Assembly: GCA_022822005.1 (NCBI GenBank)
Contig: JAJECO010000086.1
Span: 26,832-90,831, forward strand
DNA length: 64,000 nucleotides
Origin: Candidatus Poribacteria bacterium
Lineage (GTDB): Bacteria > Poribacteria > WGA-4E > PCPOR2b
Reading direction: 5' to 3'
Both the position numbers and the translations under genes were made by a program. The number at the start of each line of letters is the position of its first letter. Position 1 is the stretch's first letter. Below the pieces are notes generated by a model, which was given only the letters and a program-made list of their open reading frames with translations, was not told the origin of the DNA and ran no database searches. Of the stretch, positions 54,196 to 62,238 are shown piece after piece.

Positions 54196-55095
54196 ATGAG
54201 AAAATACTTTTGCTGCGGCGTCCAGCTGCTGTTTGTGTTTCTGACTGTTGTTAGCTTGACGCCTTCTACCATGGCAGCCCAGACTAACGGTTTAATTATT
54301 ATGATAACCGATTTCGGTTTCAAGGATTTTTACGTTGGTGCGATGAAGGGCGCAATGTACAAGGTGTTTCCGCAGGCAAAGATTGACGCGATTTCTCACG
54401 GGGTTTCAAAGTTTGATATTAAAGAGGGGGCATATACGCTCGCCAAAGCTGCACCAGAATTTCCGACGGGAACTGTTTTTGTTGGCGTCATCGATCCGGG
54501 CGTTGGCACACAGCGCAAACCGATCGCAATGAGAACCAAGAATGGGAACTTTTTTGTTGCCCCCGACAACGGACTTTTGACGCTCATTGCTGATTCAATG
54601 GGGGTCCTCGAAGTGCGGGAAATCACTAACCCTGAGGTCATGCGTCAGGATGTTCAGTCGAGTACGTTTCATGGTCGAGATATTTTTGGTCCAGCCGCCG
54701 CACATCTTGCCAACGGATTTGCCTTTGAGGAGGTCGGTCCCGTTATGAGAGAGTACGTCCAGTTACCAATTTCGTTTGCAAAGATTGTTGATGATGCGAT
54801 TGTTGGGCAGATCGACGTGATTGACGAATATGGAAATGCCATTACGAATATACGTCCCGACCTATTCAAGAAATTGGGGATACAGCGTGGGCAAACCATT
54901 GAGGTGGAATTCAGCCGCCAAAGGAGTGTCTTCTGCAAATATGTCAGGGCTTACGGAGATGTGCCGGTCGGTGTTGGTGTTGGCTTGTTTGGAAGTGGTG
55001 GGGTTTTTGAGGTCGCCATCAATCAAGGGAATCTTGCCGAAGGGTTAAAACTGCAAGCTACAGAGAAGTGTATTGTACGGAGAGGATCGGACTAA
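54196..55095 (+). CDS. Exported S-adenosyl-L-methionine hydrolase (DUF62, SAM hydroxide adenosyltransferase)
   Basis: A 299-residue member of the DUF62/fluorinase-like family. The N-terminal domain has IIMITDFGFKDFYVGAMKGAM, ISHGVSKFDIKEGAY, FVGVIDPGVGTQRKPI and the APDNGLL segment; the C-terminal barrel has RDIFGPAAAHLANG and the beta-strand cluster (VEFSRQRSVFCKYVRAYGDV). Such enzymes cleave SAM to adenosine and methionine, normally in the cytoplasm. Unusually, about 27 residues at the start form a hydrophobic signal-like segment (VQLLFVFLTVVSLTPSTMAA) with an AxA-type site, suggesting export. AAAGGAG precedes ATG 54196. The LamG gene follows after 17 nt. Confidence 0.88.
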   Translation: MRKYFCCGVQLLFVFLTVVSLTPSTMAAQTNGLIIMITDFGFKDFYVGAMKGAMYKVFPQAKIDAISHGVSKFDIKEGAYTLAKAAPEFPTGTVFVGVIDPGVGTQRKPIAMRTKNGNFFVAPDNGLLTLIADSMGVLEVREITNPEVMRQDVQSSTFHGRDIFGPAAAHLANGFAFEEVGPVMREYVQLPISFAKIVDDAIVGQIDVIDEYGNAITNIRPDLFKKLGIQRGQTIEVEFSRQRSVFCKYVRAYGDVPVGVGVGLFGSGGVFEVAINQGNLAEGLKLQATEKCIVRRGSD

Positions 55096-55112
55096 GATAG
55101 GAGAACATTAAC

Positions 55113-55946
55113 ATGAACGGTGTTGTAGCAAAACTAAGTGTAAGCGTCGTCTTTATGCTCGTCAGTCTGATGTGGATAGACGTAAGTTATGCTCGAATTC
55201 AACCCAAAGATATCGTTGCTATGTGGCTTTTTGATGAGGTTGAAAAAGAGGTGACGAAAGATCTCTCTGGTAACCTACACCATGCGGATGTGGTTGGAAA
55301 CCCAGAGTTGGTGGAGGGAAAATTCGGCAAGGCGTTTGCCTTTGGGAAGGGCAAATATCTGGAGGTGCCACATCACAGAAAATTACAGATCAAGGGTGCA
55401 ATCTCCATTTCTGCATGGGTAAAAAGGCCGCTTCGAAAGGATGCAAACGATATTATTGCTGCCCCCTTCTATATTCTTGAAAAAGGAGGAAACTGGGCGC
55501 ATGGCAAACAGTCACAAACGAATTATGGAATAGCAATCCATAAAATTCTGAAGAATATGTTCTTTTTCTTTTTTAAGAGTGGCTTCCGTGGGGTAGAGGG
55601 CATCCCTGACGATCAGTGGCATCATTATGTCGCTGTTGCCAAAGATAACGAAACCGACCCCACGATGTATATTGATGGCATAGCGCGGGAGATTGCGCTC
55701 CGGGATGGTGAAGCGAGAATAGAGTTATTTCCGGATTCTAAGCGGAATATGCATATTGGTGCATTGATACCGGAGAGGTTTGACTCTTTCAGTGACAGTG
55801 TGATTGATGAGGTAATCATATTCAACGTTGCCCTGAGTGAAGCTGAGGTTATACAACTCAAAACAGGGATCGGGAATGTTTTGTTCGCAGTGTCCCCGTC
55901 AGGTAAACTTGCGACAACGTGGGGCGAGATTAAGCAAGGTTGGTAG
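55113..55946 (+). CDS. Secreted LamG (concanavalin A-like) protein
   Basis: A 277-residue protein with an N-terminal signal (VVFMLVSLMWIDVSYA). The LamG/laminin-G-like jelly roll follows: VAMWLFDEVEKEVTKDLSGN, HHADVVGNPELVEGKFGKAFAF, ISISAWVKRP, DDQWHHYVAVAKDN, MYIDGIAREIA and FSDSVIDEVIIFNVALS. The domain binds glycans or matrix components. The last segment, GKLATTWGEIKQGW, is a short tail that I associate with LamG proteins of Poribacteria; that association is from memory. AGGAG lies about 8 nt before ATG 55113, 17 nt after the SAM hydrolase. Confidence 0.88.
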   Translation: MNGVVAKLSVSVVFMLVSLMWIDVSYARIQPKDIVAMWLFDEVEKEVTKDLSGNLHHADVVGNPELVEGKFGKAFAFGKGKYLEVPHHRKLQIKGAISISAWVKRPLRKDANDIIAAPFYILEKGGNWAHGKQSQTNYGIAIHKILKNMFFFFFKSGFRGVEGIPDDQWHHYVAVAKDNETDPTMYIDGIAREIALRDGEARIELFPDSKRNMHIGALIPERFDSFSDSVIDEVIIFNVALSEAEVIQLKTGIGNVLFAVSPSGKLATTWGEIKQGW

Positions 55947-55994
55947 CGCATTCCACGGTTTGGAAGTGATTACAGCGTGGATAAAGGTTTGCAA

Positions 55995-56023
55995 TTGATT
56001 AACCGCGTGGAATCTGATATACT
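55995..56023 (+). promoter_or_regulatory. Predicted extended -10 promoter of the dehydrogenase at 56093
   Basis: TTGATT (55995-56000), 17 bases, TATACT (56018-56023) with TGA before the -10. An inverted pair ATTCCACG (near 55951) and CGTGGAAT (near 56006) flanks or overlaps the promoter and could be an operator. Confidence 0.65.
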
Positions 56024-56092
56024 TTGAACCTCGACGCGCTATCTTGAAATATTGAATACAATTTACCCCGGATTTTTAAGGAGATTAAATTT

Positions 56093-57139
56093 ATGGCAAA
56101 AACATACCGAGTTGGAATCATTGGTTGTGGTGGGATGGGAAGGTCTCACGCGAATGCTTGGCCCACCACCGGTCGCGCTGAAGTGGTGACTGCAGCGGAT
56201 ATGAGTCCAGATGCCGCTGCTAAGCTGGCGGACGAATTTTCACTGCCGACCCATTATTCCGATGTCCACGAAATGTTTAAGAAAGAAACACTGGACATCG
56301 TCAGCATTACGACATGGCAGAGTGTGCGGGCAGAACTTACGCTTATAGCTGCAGACGCCGGGGTATCAGGGATCCTTGGGGAAAAACCGATGAGCGCTTC
56401 TTACGGTGAAGCGCAGGACATGATGGATGCCTGTGAAAAGAGTGATACCAAGCTCGTTATCGGTCATCAGCGGCGTTTTATGCCCCAGAATTGCGAGGCG
56501 CGGCGGCTCATTCAGGAAGGCGCAATCGGAGAACCGCAGGCGATGTTGCGTCGTGACGGGTATGGTTTGCTCAATCGAGGTACGCACGAAATTGACGAGA
56601 TGCGCTACATCCTCGGTGATCCCGAACCGCTATGGTTGATTGGACAGGTTTCCCGTCGGACGGATAAGTGGGAGCGACGGGTGCGTGCTGAAGACGCTTG
56701 TATGGGTGAAATCTGTTTTGAAGGAGGGATCCGCGGCATCTATGAGAGTGATCTCCCTGACCCTGGTCTACGCGGCGATGCGGTTTATGGAAGCGACGGT
56801 CAACTCAGGCGGGGGGCAGATGGAACGATTGAGCTGCTCAATACTAAAGCCGCGGGTTGGCAGACCGTCACACCGCGTCAGAATGAACCAAATCAGTTTC
56901 AGGAAATGGTTGCCTGGCTTGATGGAGAAATTGAGGAACATCGTAACGCCGGGAGACATGCTGCTACCACTATGGCAATCCTGATGGCGATCTATGAATC
57001 TTTGAGAATTAAGGATGTTGTTGAGTTTCCACTAACTACGCGCCCCAATCCGCTGGATCTGATGGTTGAAGGCGGGATGTTACCGGTATTCGTAGAAGGA
57101 CGTTACGATATCCGCGCACCATTTCCAGAGCAACAATAA
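56093..57139 (+). CDS. Gfo/Idh/MocA family oxidoreductase (paralogue of the 1059 gene)
   Basis: A 348-residue dehydrogenase. RVGIIGCGGMGRSHAN (Rossmann turn), GEKPMSASY (EKP motif), GHQRRFMPQ and YGSDGQLRRG are aligned with the gene at 1059-2117, with the shared LDIVS(I/V)(A/T)TW segment, MRYILGDPE and a C-terminal GRYDIRA tail. The two share an ancestor and probably a similar substrate. AAGGAG precedes ATG 56093. It lies 146 nt downstream of the LamG gene and is driven by its own extended -10 promoter. Confidence 0.92.
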   Translation: MAKTYRVGIIGCGGMGRSHANAWPTTGRAEVVTAADMSPDAAAKLADEFSLPTHYSDVHEMFKKETLDIVSITTWQSVRAELTLIAADAGVSGILGEKPMSASYGEAQDMMDACEKSDTKLVIGHQRRFMPQNCEARRLIQEGAIGEPQAMLRRDGYGLLNRGTHEIDEMRYILGDPEPLWLIGQVSRRTDKWERRVRAEDACMGEICFEGGIRGIYESDLPDPGLRGDAVYGSDGQLRRGADGTIELLNTKAAGWQTVTPRQNEPNQFQEMVAWLDGEIEEHRNAGRHAATTMAILMAIYESLRIKDVVEFPLTTRPNPLDLMVEGGMLPVFVEGRYDIRAPFPEQQ

Positions 57140-57237
57140 AATCAAACCTCGTAAGCACTTACAGAGCAGTAGGGATGCAGACTATGTACTGAGGTCCTTG
57201 GCTCTTTCCCTACTGTTATGGATCACGTTTCGCGCCT

Positions 57238-59766
57238 ATGACATGGATCAAACACTTTACTGAAATTGATGATGCAGATCTGCTGCTTGTCGGCGGAAAA
57301 GGATTGAATCTTGGAAAACTGACAGGGGCGGATTTTCTCGTGCCGTCCGGCTTCTGTGTCACAACTGATGCGTATCGGGCCGCCGTTAAAAACGTCAATG
57401 CTTCCAGCAGTGAAGCCGTCCAAGCTGTTTCCCTGCCCGTTTTCCTCGTGTCGGAGGTTGTAACAGCTTATGAGCAGTTAGGCACGGATAGAGTTGCCGT
57501 TCGCTCATCTGCTACTGCAGAGGATCTCCCCGATGCGAGTTTCGCAGGACAGCAGGATACGTTCTTAAATATATCCGGGACATCTGAGCTCTTGGCTAAA
57601 ATCAAGGAATGTTGGGGGTCGCTATGGTCAGACCGTGCGATTGCCTATCGCCGTGAACACGGAATTGAGGATGCACAGCTGGCAATGGCTGTTGTGGTGC
57701 AGGCGATGGTCGATGCCGAGGTGTCTGGTGTTATGTTCACCCGTAATCCGACAGGAGGAGATGAACTCGTGATCGAATCGAACTGGGGCTTGGGCGAGTC
57801 CGTGGTTTCAGGAGAAATTACGCCCGACCATTTTGTGATCTCACGAGAGAGCGGAAATCTCATCCGCGAGACCGTAGTAAGCAAGCGAAAGATGATTGCA
57901 CACGAGGGGGTGCAAGCCGTTCCAATCGGTCAGCGAGAAATTCCGAGCCTGCAACGTGGAAAGGTTGCCGAGCTCAGTGGGATCGGTATGCAAGTGGACG
58001 CGTTCTATGGGGCACCTCAAGATATCGAATGGGCATATGCCAACGAACAATTCTACTTATTGCAGGCACGTCCTATAACAACCCTTACGGACGCAGCAGA
58101 AATCGAGCGATTGCGCTGCTCAGAAATAGAATCCCTCCAGAAAAAGGCTGATGAAGGCGGAACGGTATGGAGTCGATATAACCTATCCGAAGTTCTTCCT
58201 GCTCCACTTCCCATGACATGGGCACTCATACAGGAGTTTATGTCAGGTCGAGGTGGATTTGGGCTGACCTGTCGTGAGTTAGGGTACCTGCCAAGCCGTA
58301 GATTTTATGAGGAGGGAGTCTTAGATTTAATCTGTGGCCGCCTCTATTTCAACCTGAGTCGAGAAGTAGAGTTTAATTTCCACGGCTTTCTTTTTGAGCA
58401 TGATTTTCAGCAACTCAAGCGCGACCCAAACAAGGCAATCTATCCACAGCCGACGCCAAACATCAAGCGTAGCAACTTTCTGTTTTGGGTTAAGTTTCCA
58501 TACTACATCCTTAAAGCGATTTCTGCTGAGGTCAAACATAGCAAAATTCGTGAAGGTCTTGATACAACTCTCTCCGAGAAAATCTTCCCAGCTTTCGAAC
58601 AATATGTCCAAACCGAAGGGGAAATCTCGCTTGAAGAATTGGCCGATCAGCAGGTAGTCGACAAATTTCACGAATGGCGTGATAAAACACTTAACGAATT
58701 TGCCAAAGACGCGCTCAAAGCCACGGTATTCGCCGGTTTTTCGTATCAGCAGTTGGAAGCCACACTCCAAAACTGTTTCGACGAGAATGAGGCAAAAGAT
58801 CTCGCTCGGCTGTTAATCACGGGTTTCGAAGGGGATCTAACTGTTGATGCCGACTTGAAAATGTGGGAGATCGCGCAGGGCGAGCTTACATTGGAGGATT
58901 TCTTGGAGCAGCACGGACATCGGACTGTCGGCGAGTTTGAGCTTGCACAGCCGCGCTGGCGCGAGGATTCTACCTATGTTGAGCAGATTATCGAATCGTT
59001 TCGTACCAATTCCGATGCTAGTCCGACTAAACACTTGCAGACCCAAAGGGCGAACCGGGAAAAAGCAAAGCAGCGATTGGCGCGGCTACCGGTAAGCAAA
59101 GCCGCTACGTATCGCAAGCGAATCAATAAAGCGCTTGATCTCGCATCACGGTACATGCCTTTCCGGGAAACCGCCAAATTCTATCTTATGCTCGGTTACG
59201 AGTTAATCCGGAAAGCCCTATTGGAACTTGGTCGGCGCTATCAACTTGACGGTGGTATCTTCTATCTGGTTCCTGATGAGTTGGATCGGCTTATTCAAGG
59301 AGAAGACCTCCAATCGGTAGTTGCGGAACGGAAAATAACCCGATCACGATTGTTGAAGATTGAACTGCCCGATGTCATCTACAGCGATATCCTCAACCGT
59401 ATCGGTGAACCCCCAGCGATTGAAGCAAAAGATGAAATCCAAGGAGTCGGCGTATCCGTTGGCGTCGCTACCGGTGAGGCGTATGTTCTCCGGGATCCAG
59501 CCGATGCCCAGATCGCTGGTAAGAAATTTATCTTAGTCTGTCCTTCAACAGATCCTGGGTGGACACCACTCTTTCTCCACGCCAGCGCGTTGGTGATGGA
59601 ATATGGTGGGATGTTGTCGCACGGTGCTATCATTGCACGGGAATATGGCATTCCAGCGGTGGTCAACGTTGCCGCTGCAACACATCGCATCCAGTCGGGC
59701 ACACGTCTAAGTGTCGATGGGGGCCAAGGAGTTGTCTCGATTCTGGATGATGAATCAACGGAATAA
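57238..59766 (+). CDS. Rifampin phosphotransferase-like PEP/pyruvate-binding-domain enzyme
   Basis: An 842-residue protein in three blocks: an N-terminal ATP-grasp PPDK/PEP-synthase-like domain (residues 1-280: VGGKGLNLGKLTG, VAVRSSATAEDLPDASFAGQQDTFLN, GVMFTRNPTGGDELVIESNWGLGESVVSG); a long helical middle region (about 300-740); and a C-terminal phosphohistidine swivelling domain with catalytic His795 in GGMLSHGAIIAREYGIPAV. It ends just after that domain and lacks the PEP-binding TIM barrel of true PEP synthase and PPDK. This domain order matches rifampin phosphotransferase, which phosphorylates rifamycins with ATP. The native substrate here is unknown. No strong ribosome site precedes ATG 57238. 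Confidence 0.85.
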   Translation: MTWIKHFTEIDDADLLLVGGKGLNLGKLTGADFLVPSGFCVTTDAYRAAVKNVNASSSEAVQAVSLPVFLVSEVVTAYEQLGTDRVAVRSSATAEDLPDASFAGQQDTFLNISGTSELLAKIKECWGSLWSDRAIAYRREHGIEDAQLAMAVVVQAMVDAEVSGVMFTRNPTGGDELVIESNWGLGESVVSGEITPDHFVISRESGNLIRETVVSKRKMIAHEGVQAVPIGQREIPSLQRGKVAELSGIGMQVDAFYGAPQDIEWAYANEQFYLLQARPITTLTDAAEIERLRCSEIESLQKKADEGGTVWSRYNLSEVLPAPLPMTWALIQEFMSGRGGFGLTCRELGYLPSRRFYEEGVLDLICGRLYFNLSREVEFNFHGFLFEHDFQQLKRDPNKAIYPQPTPNIKRSNFLFWVKFPYYILKAISAEVKHSKIREGLDTTLSEKIFPAFEQYVQTEGEISLEELADQQVVDKFHEWRDKTLNEFAKDALKATVFAGFSYQQLEATLQNCFDENEAKDLARLLITGFEGDLTVDADLKMWEIAQGELTLEDFLEQHGHRTVGEFELAQPRWREDSTYVEQIIESFRTNSDASPTKHLQTQRANREKAKQRLARLPVSKAATYRKRINKALDLASRYMPFRETAKFYLMLGYELIRKALLELGRRYQLDGGIFYLVPDELDRLIQGEDLQSVVAERKITRSRLLKIELPDVIYSDILNRIGEPPAIEAKDEIQGVGVSVGVATGEAYVLRDPADAQIAGKKFILVCPSTDPGWTPLFLHASALVMEYGGMLSHGAIIAREYGIPAVVNVAAATHRIQSGTRLSVDGGQGVVSILDDESTE

Positions 59767-59847
59767 TTAATCCATTCATGGTCAGCAATTCGTCAATTGG
59801 ATTGCTCAACTAGGCAGATAAATTTTCACGATTCATCGCAATCATAC

Positions 59848-59876
59848 TTGACAAAGATTTCTAATCGTTGTACACT
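59848..59876 (+). promoter_or_regulatory. Predicted sigma-70 promoter of nadA
   Basis: TTGACA (59848-59853), exactly 17 bases, TACACT (59871-59876). The nadA start codon is about 133 nt further downstream. Confidence 0.7.
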
Positions 59877-60009
59877 CTATGGCAATCCAACAAACGACAG
59901 AGATTTCTCCCATTCTTTGGCTATATGCCCAGAAGGTCTTTGGAACTCAGAAACTCAAATAAGAAATTTAAGGCAAAAGACACGCCGATAGATTCAGGGG
60001 TGAGAAGAA

Positions 60010-61119
60010 ATGAATTCCCAACCAACAGTATCTCAAAATAATATGAACAGCACCGAACTGAGTGTTGAAAGTGTAAAGAAAGAACTTTATAAGAGGAACC
60101 ATCCGAGTGTAACGCCAATTGACATAGAAGCTCACGCGGAAACAGTGTATCAGATATTAAAACTGAAGAAAAAACACAACGTGGTGATGCTTGGCCATAA
60201 CTATATGGAGCCCCTTGTGTTCGGTTTATCAACAAAAAATGAGCAGGGCGATTCACTTGCGTTGAGTATGCATGCAGCAAAAACCGACGCACCATACATT
60301 CTCTTTAATGGCGTACCGTTCATGGCAGAAACTGCAAAGATTCTAAATCCTTCAAAAACGGTTCTCGCCGCGGATAAGACCGCAGGATGTTCTTTGGCAG
60401 ATAATTTTGGAGCTGAAGAGGTGAGAAAGCTGAAGGCACTGTATCCAGGAGTGCCCGTCATGATCTACATCAATAGTTACGCTGATGCGAAAGCGGAGTC
60501 GGATATCTGCTGCACCTCCGCAAATGCTGCCCACATAGCCCGAGAAATGCCGGGTGATGAAATCCTATTTGTTCCTGATATTTTCTTTGCAGAGAATTTA
60601 GAGGAAGAACTAAGGGGGACCAAAACGGTTTTCTTCCCCGGTAAAGGGAACCGAGAGAAGGGGGCAGTGTGTGAGGTGCATGAGAAATTTCTGCTTTCGG
60701 ATCTCTTAGCAATACGCGGGTCGTTTGATATCCCTAAAGGGCACCCGACCAGAGTACTGTATGCACATTGGGAATGCCGACCTGAAGTGCTTCAGGAAGC
60801 GGATTTTTACGGCAGTACTAGCCAGATAGGGCAGGATATAGCCAAAAGGGTGGAGGAAAATCGGTTGGAGCGTGCATTCGTCGCTTCGGAGTGTGAGTTG
60901 ACATCGAACCTCGGACAGGAATTTCCAACGGTACAATTTTCTACTGCATGTTCTGTGCGGTGTTCCCACATGGCAAAGGTCACACTCGACAAGGTGCTCA
61001 ATGTTCTGCAGGCGCTTGATAAAGGTGACGATTTGAGTCCGCACGAAGTAACACTCATGCCGGAGGTCATCGAGCGGGCAAGAACGCCAATTGAGCGGAT
61101 GCTTGAATTGAGTGCATGA
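60010..61119 (+). CDS. nadA: Quinolinate synthase
   Basis: A 369-residue NadA: it condenses iminoaspartate with dihydroxyacetone phosphate to quinolinate for NAD synthesis, using a [4Fe-4S] cluster bound by three cysteines. Visible are VVMLGHNYMEPLVF, AAKTDAPYILFNGVPFMAE, DKTAGCSLADNF (first Cys), YADAKAESDICCTSANA, HWECRPEV (second Cys) and ECELTSNL / ACSVRCSHM (third Cys region). The quinolinate partners NadB and NadC are not in the window. GAGAAG precedes ATG 60010. A strong terminator lies 50 nt after the stop. Confidence 0.95.
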   Translation: MNSQPTVSQNNMNSTELSVESVKKELYKRNHPSVTPIDIEAHAETVYQILKLKKKHNVVMLGHNYMEPLVFGLSTKNEQGDSLALSMHAAKTDAPYILFNGVPFMAETAKILNPSKTVLAADKTAGCSLADNFGAEEVRKLKALYPGVPVMIYINSYADAKAESDICCTSANAAHIAREMPGDEILFVPDIFFAENLEEELRGTKTVFFPGKGNREKGAVCEVHEKFLLSDLLAIRGSFDIPKGHPTRVLYAHWECRPEVLQEADFYGSTSQIGQDIAKRVEENRLERAFVASECELTSNLGQEFPTVQFSTACSVRCSHMAKVTLDKVLNVLQALDKGDDLSPHEVTLMPEVIERARTPIERMLELSA

Positions 61120-61169
61120 AACAGGTAAAATAGGTTTAGGTTATTCAGATCCGATACCGGTATTAATCA

Positions 61170-61201
61170 AAAAAGGCTCCCATGGGTTTGGGAGCCTTTT
61201 T
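61170..61201. terminator. Bidirectional intrinsic terminator between nadA and the cold-shock gene
   Basis: A 12-bp stem AAAAAGGCTCCC (61170-61181) / GGGAGCCTTTTT (61190-61201) with an 8-nt loop, flanked by an A-run on the left and a T-run on the right. It would act on plus-strand nadA transcripts and on minus-strand cold-shock transcripts. Confidence 0.9.
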
Positions 61202-61240
61202 CATTTTATTTTAGCAAGTAACTGGGTTAATTTCGACCTA

Positions 61241-61447
61241 TCAACCCTCAAGTTTCACAACGTTTTCTGCCTGATAACCTTTGGGACCTTGTACGATTTC
61301 AAACTCAACCTCTTCTCCCTCATCGAGAGATTTGAAACCATCCCCTTCTATAGCGGAATAATGTATAAACACATCTTCCCCTGAATCAGTAGTGATAAAC
61401 CCGTAACCCTTCTGGTTACTGAACCATTTGACACGACCTGTTGCCAT
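61241..61447 (-). CDS. Cold shock protein (CspA family)
   Basis: A 68-residue OB-fold RNA-binding protein. RNP1 is KGYGFI (residues 13-18) and RNP2 is DVFIHY (25-30), after the GRVKWFSNQ start. It melts mRNA secondary structure in the cold and acts as a transcription antiterminator. GGAGGT lies upstream of ATG (61447). A 5' untranslated leader of about 160 nt is predicted, typical of thermosensing csp leaders. It shares the bidirectional terminator with nadA. Confidence 0.96.
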   Translation of the reverse strand: MATGRVKWFSNQKGYGFITTDSGEDVFIHYSAIEGDGFKSLDEGEEVEFEIVQGPKGYQAENVVKLEG

Positions 61448-61751
61448 CTTTTCGCACCTCCTTTCACTTCAGAATATCTAACTGCAAACGTCTCATGAAG
61501 CTGAAAGAAGCATAGAAGTACAAAATGACAGCAGATCTGGGGAAGACGCTTCAGTTTTGCCCTTCACACACCTTGTAAAGCTTTCTTGAATCCATTGTAC
61601 AGTTGCGTTTATATTATACTTAGTTCCTGATAGAAATGCAAGAATGAAAGATGATATCTAAGCTATTTTTAGGCGGCAACAGGGCGAGATCGGAACCTAT
61701 GAACGCCTACCTGTGATTTTGGGTTTTCAGTTATTTGAGCTGCCTGTTAAT
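61448..61751. other. Long leader and promoter region of the cold-shock gene
   Basis: About 300 bases. The minus-strand part up to about 61606 is probably the cold-shock leader; TATAAT and a weak -35 lie at 61613-61641. No gene is seen; a short tail of the stretch lies 3' of the small membrane protein at 61752-61973. Confidence 0.5.
61613..61641 (-). promoter_or_regulatory. Predicted promoter of the cold-shock gene
   Basis: Minus-strand TTGCAT (61636-61641), 17 bases, TATAAT (61613-61618). A consensus -10 with a weak -35. It would give a leader of about 155-160 nt before the start codon. Confidence 0.5.
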
Positions 61752-61973
61752 TCAGGATTTGTCATGCTGCTGAATGTATAAATCCGTGAGGTATTCCTTC
61801 ATTTCATCGACGCTCTTTTGGAGTGCGTTGAGATCTGCTTGGATCTGCGTAAGCGCCTCCTGACTAACGTCGCTTCTGTTTTCAAATTGATACTTCCTTT
61901 TCACTATGTCGCCGATAGTCTGAATGGCTACAATAACAACAATAAATAAGCCTATAAAGAAAACTACTTCCAT
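61752..61973 (-). CDS. Small membrane protein with coiled coil
   Basis: A 73-residue protein: one N-terminal transmembrane helix (VVFFIGLFIVVIVAIQTIG, about residues 3-21), then a charged amphipathic helix or coiled coil (SQEALTQIQADLNALQKSVDEMKEYLTDLYIQQ) toward the cytoplasm. ATG 61973 is chosen because GGAGG lies about 11 nt upstream; upstream in-frame ATGs (61991, 62129) are weaker. The single-TM plus coiled-coil layout resembles PspB-like envelope proteins, but no family is assigned. It lies between the cold-shock gene and holA on the same strand. Confidence 0.65.
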   Translation of the reverse strand: MEVVFFIGLFIVVIVAIQTIGDIVKRKYQFENRSDVSQEALTQIQADLNALQKSVDEMKEYLTDLYIQQHDKS

Positions 61974-62238
61974 TATGTTCAAAGCCTCCATCCACAGTGT
62001 TAACGGTTTGAATGACGCAGTGCTATCACTCAGGATCACTAATTTCCTTACAAGAGATATAAGAATTTTGCCACTCTTATTATCGACTGGACCTTGTGAG
62101 AGTTTAAGCAATTCCCCGGATTGATGCAAGCTATGCGCGCGTCAGCGGAAATATTTGAGTCGTCGAAGTGAATACTCACCCGTATTGAGAGAAGAGGTGG
62201 AGCCTGAATACTCGGAGAGCTGCTCGCCGGTTGAGATC

